Assembly (NCBI GenBank): GCA_018398765.1
Contig: JAHBMJ010005871.1
Location: forward strand, 44,884-54,883
DNA length: 10,000 bases
Direction of reading: 5' to 3'
Source: Chromera velia
Lineage: Eukaryota > Sar > Chromeraceae
A program made the translations under genes and the position numbers. The notes under the pieces were generated by a model. It was not told the DNA's origin. It made no database searches and was given only the letters and a program-made list of their open reading frames with translations. Positions within the stretch are counted from its first letter, which is position 1. Each line of letters opens with the position of its first letter. Positions 7,956 to 10,000 of the stretch are shown in pieces.

Positions 7956-8650
7956 TTTTGAACTAGCTTTTGAAAAATGTCATTTTAGTTTTTTATGATT
8001 GACATAATTGCAATTTTCTCTACATTGATCTGCCAGTGCAACTTGAAGTATAACTAGGATTATTATGGGATTTAAGTTAGGATTTAATACAGAATTTTAA
8101 GTGGGATTTTAAAAGATTTTATAGGATTTTTGCTAAGGCTCTTGTAGAGTTTATAAGTTAAGCGGACTATATACATTATGCTGGAATTTAATGCAGCAGG
8201 AAGGGGCATATACCAAAGCACCCGATGCATGAACTTACAATCAGAACTTTTGTATTGCAAAGTGATTTTTAAAATTTTAGTTCAAACTTTAAACTTGAAA
8301 TAATCCATTCAAAAAATCTTTTTAAACTTTATAAAGATTAAATTGAGGAAATAAAAATCTTAGTAAACTTGTTCAAATTAAAAGTCCGAGTCTGTGTACA
8401 TATGTAGTTAATTTAATAATTGAAAAAAGAAAAAGAACAAAATATTTGTATAGCAAGTTATATTTTTTTATTAACCTATAGTGTTTACCCGTTATAGTGA
8501 ACTCTGGCGCATAAACGCGACATAAAACACGTCTAAATGGCTTTAAATCGATCGCAATCTAGATCAGAATCGATGTGATTGAAATAGTCCCTCTAATATT
8601 TATAACTGATTTGTTTTTTCTTCATATGAGACACTGCTGAATGACGGGCA
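7956..8650. other. AT-rich island 2, no gene seen
   Basis: A second sharply AT-rich stretch follows the gene 2 stop. Degenerate GGATTTAA-like units recur between about 8057 and 8130, and AATAAA occurs at 8350-8355. No protein-like frame, tRNA or transposase is visible. It is similar in composition and length to the island at 4200-4850, but no shared long sequence was noticed. It probably includes the 3' untranslated region of gene 2. Confidence 0.55.
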
Positions 8651-9743
8651 TGTGCATGCCATCTGCAAAAATAACATGTGCACACAAACAAAAAGTCAGT
8701 GGAATCGCCAAAATAGACAGAATAGCATGCAAACACAGCCTGTATCTTTAAGTTGCATCATGCAGAATGATACATGAAAAGAGGAAGGCCGAAATTGGGA
8801 AGGACCGAAAAGGGGAATGAGACGCAGAAAAGGGTGGGGAGGAAAGAGAAGGATCAATCGACGTGTCTGCATGGACAAAAAAAGAGAGAGAAGGGAAAAC
8901 ACAGGAGATGAAAGAAGGCAATGAAACGAATTGAAACGGCTAGAAGCCTGGAAATGAAACCAACAAAAAGAAGCAAGACAAACCGGCAAAGAAAAACTGT
9001 AGAGGAAAACTGCTTGATTAACGTTACAGTGAGGTCACATTTTCAGAATTGGTTTTTCATCAATACGCTGACAGGCACGGGTCCTTGGAGGAGTATACGC
9101 GACAAAGTAAAGATTTGTACAGTGTGTGATGAACGCAAATGTTATATGACTGGGTTTAACTCATATCGTGAACAGCATTTTGATTAGGCTTTCCTTGGAC
9201 GCCTTACTGCATTGGTGAAAAATCTTTCCCTCAAAGATTCTTGTAGTTGCGTCTCCGTGCGTCCTATTTTGTGAATTTTGGAGTTAATTTTACAGAGAGG
9301 TCCTTTCGACCAGCAAGTAAACTATGAAAGGACCCTTAGGGGAGTTATATGTGTGCAGACTTCGTGTTTCAGCGTTGTTACTGAAACACTTGGTGTACTC
9401 TGTTGAAGAGTGAATTCCCTGCAGCCAAGAACGCGAAAGAGCATCAACGCATACATAAAAAGTAAATAAACTGAAAGAAAAAGCGAAGAGAATGGGTAGA
9501 AATGCAACACATGGCTCGCAGTATCGAGAGAAAGAAGACCTGTTGTGTGTCAAAGCATGGGCAGAAGGGAAGGCAGTGTATGAAGACAGACGTAAAGAAT
9601 TGAGACGGTTGCACGTATGCAGAAGTAAGGAAAGGACGGCCAGGATTGCGAGGAGCCTCTACACTTCCTCTTTCTCTTCTTATGCTTCTGTCTCTATGAA
9701 GTCTTCCCATCTCTGTCTGTCCCTTTCCTGTATGTACACTGAG
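8651..9743. other. Unassigned stretch with purine-rich tracts and hairpins
   Basis: No gene is convincing. The plus strand is purine-rich at about 8760-9000 and 9425-9655, so the minus strand is pyrimidine-rich there, as the introns of gene 1 are on their coding strand. A plus frame at 8921-9187 and a minus frame at 9290-9418 are open but unrecognised. Three perfect stem-loops lie at 9221-9389. The stretch could be intergenic, or introns of a gene on either strand. Confidence 0.4.
9221..9389. repeat. Run of three perfect inverted repeats
   Basis: AATCTTT/AAAGATT (9221-9227 and 9233-9239, loop of 5), GGTCCTTTC/GAAAGGACC (9299-9307 and 9326-9334, loop of 18) and GTGTTTCAG/CTGAAACAC (9364-9372 and 9381-9389, loop of 8) follow one another within 170 bases. 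All stems are perfect. They could fold in RNA or in extruded DNA, but no known RNA family is recognised. Confidence 0.75.
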
Positions 9744-9791
9744 TACTAACACAGGTCGCTCTTTTCTTCATTCTTCCTCCCGCACATGCAG
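9744..9791 (+). promoter_or_regulatory. Textbook 3' splice site: branch point, pyrimidine tract, CAG
   Basis: TACTAAC (9744-9750), the optimal branch-point sequence known from yeast, is followed by a pyrimidine-rich tract from about 9757 to 9781 and by CATGCAG ending at 9791. The branch A to AG distance is about 42 bases. The same CATGCAG ending precedes gene 2 exon 2. It supports a plus-strand exon starting at 9792. Confidence 0.5.
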
Positions 9792-10000
9792 CCGCAATTC
9801 TTTCAAAAGAACTTCTCTCTCCAATCAAACGAATGAACAAACTGATGATAAAAGCGTCGGTTCAGGTGTTGGAAAATATTATCCTCCGTGTGGCTTTTAT
9901 GCGACTGCTGGAGGAACTCCTTCGCATCGCCCTTCCAATGCCCTACAGTTTTGATAGCGGTCTCGTCTTGGAGGGCAGCGACCACGTTCTTAATTCCCTC
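9792..10000 (+). CDS. Partial exon of possible gene 3, hydrophobic, perhaps a paralogue of gene 2
   Basis: After the acceptor at 9791 a frame is open to the window edge (69 full codons from 9794). An internal ATG at 9833 is an alternative start. Residues after that Met are helical and rich in Leu, Ile and Val, including the segment RVAFMRLLEELLRIALPMP. By eye this resembles gene 2 residues about 253-275 (LLAFAIQRLLDMLEAAAKPF): both have A-F, R-L-L-[ED] and a following A-x-P, and both have L-N about 15 to 25 residues later. No upstream exon was identified, so the gene may start here or far upstream. The minus strand in the same codon register is also open (stop at 9803-9805) with comparable codon use, so the strand is not settled. 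The splice signals and the resemblance to gene 2 favour plus. Confidence 0.4.

Noticed and set aside
8921-9187. 88-codon plus-strand frame
   Set aside because: Its start is in a purine-rich tract giving Lys/Arg/Thr low complexity. The later part contains a C-x-x-C (ICTVCDERKC) but nothing else supportive, so it was not called.
9803-10000. Minus-strand end resembling the G-H-W/G-R-W box of tyrosine recombinases
   Set aside because: Only a short G-H-W-K-G-D-A word is shared, with no catalytic Arg or Tyr in the right places visible, and the plus strand offers a better-supported exon.

Overview
The window looks like nuclear DNA of a eukaryote with many introns and many microsatellites. No bacterial gene organisation is visible. 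Two spliced plus-strand genes can be rebuilt from phase-matched exons, and a possible third begins at the right edge. Three things suggest an alveolate, perhaps a chromerid-like alga: a flagellar-type protein, a strong excess of the palindrome TGCATGCA (best known as an apicomplexan AP2-type site), and long introns full of GTCA, CA, TA and CT repeats. That assignment is inference and no marker gene confirms it.

Layout: 1-572 is a 5' flank with a poly-G/hairpin start, a pair of TGCATGCA octamers and a (TA)14 tract. 573-4013 is gene 1, six exons coding for 150 residues. Its C-terminal half resembles small axonemal microtubule-associated proteins of the FAM183/CFAP144 or TEX49 type. Its 1.56 kb second intron holds a (GTCA)n array. 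About 4014-4850 is 3' flank grading into an AT-rich island with two hairpins. 4851-5905 has no convincing gene. 5906-7947 is gene 2, three exons coding for 520 residues: an unrecognised membrane protein with about ten hydrophobic segments, an internally repeated G-W-x-x-x-D helix and a long charged tail. 7948-8650 is a second AT-rich island. 8650-9743 has no firm gene but contains three perfect stem-loops. 9744-10000 has a branch-point-like TACTAAC, a pyrimidine tract and CAG, followed by an open exon rich in hydrophobic residues that runs off the window and may be a paralogue of gene 2.

No functional link between gene 1 and gene 2 is visible. The most interesting items are the repeated-unit membrane protein and its possible tandem relative, the GTCA array whose unit matches the 5' splice sites of the gene it sits in, the TGCATGCA excess, and the run of hairpins at 9221-9389. 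No tRNA, rRNA, CRISPR array or recognisable transposase was seen.
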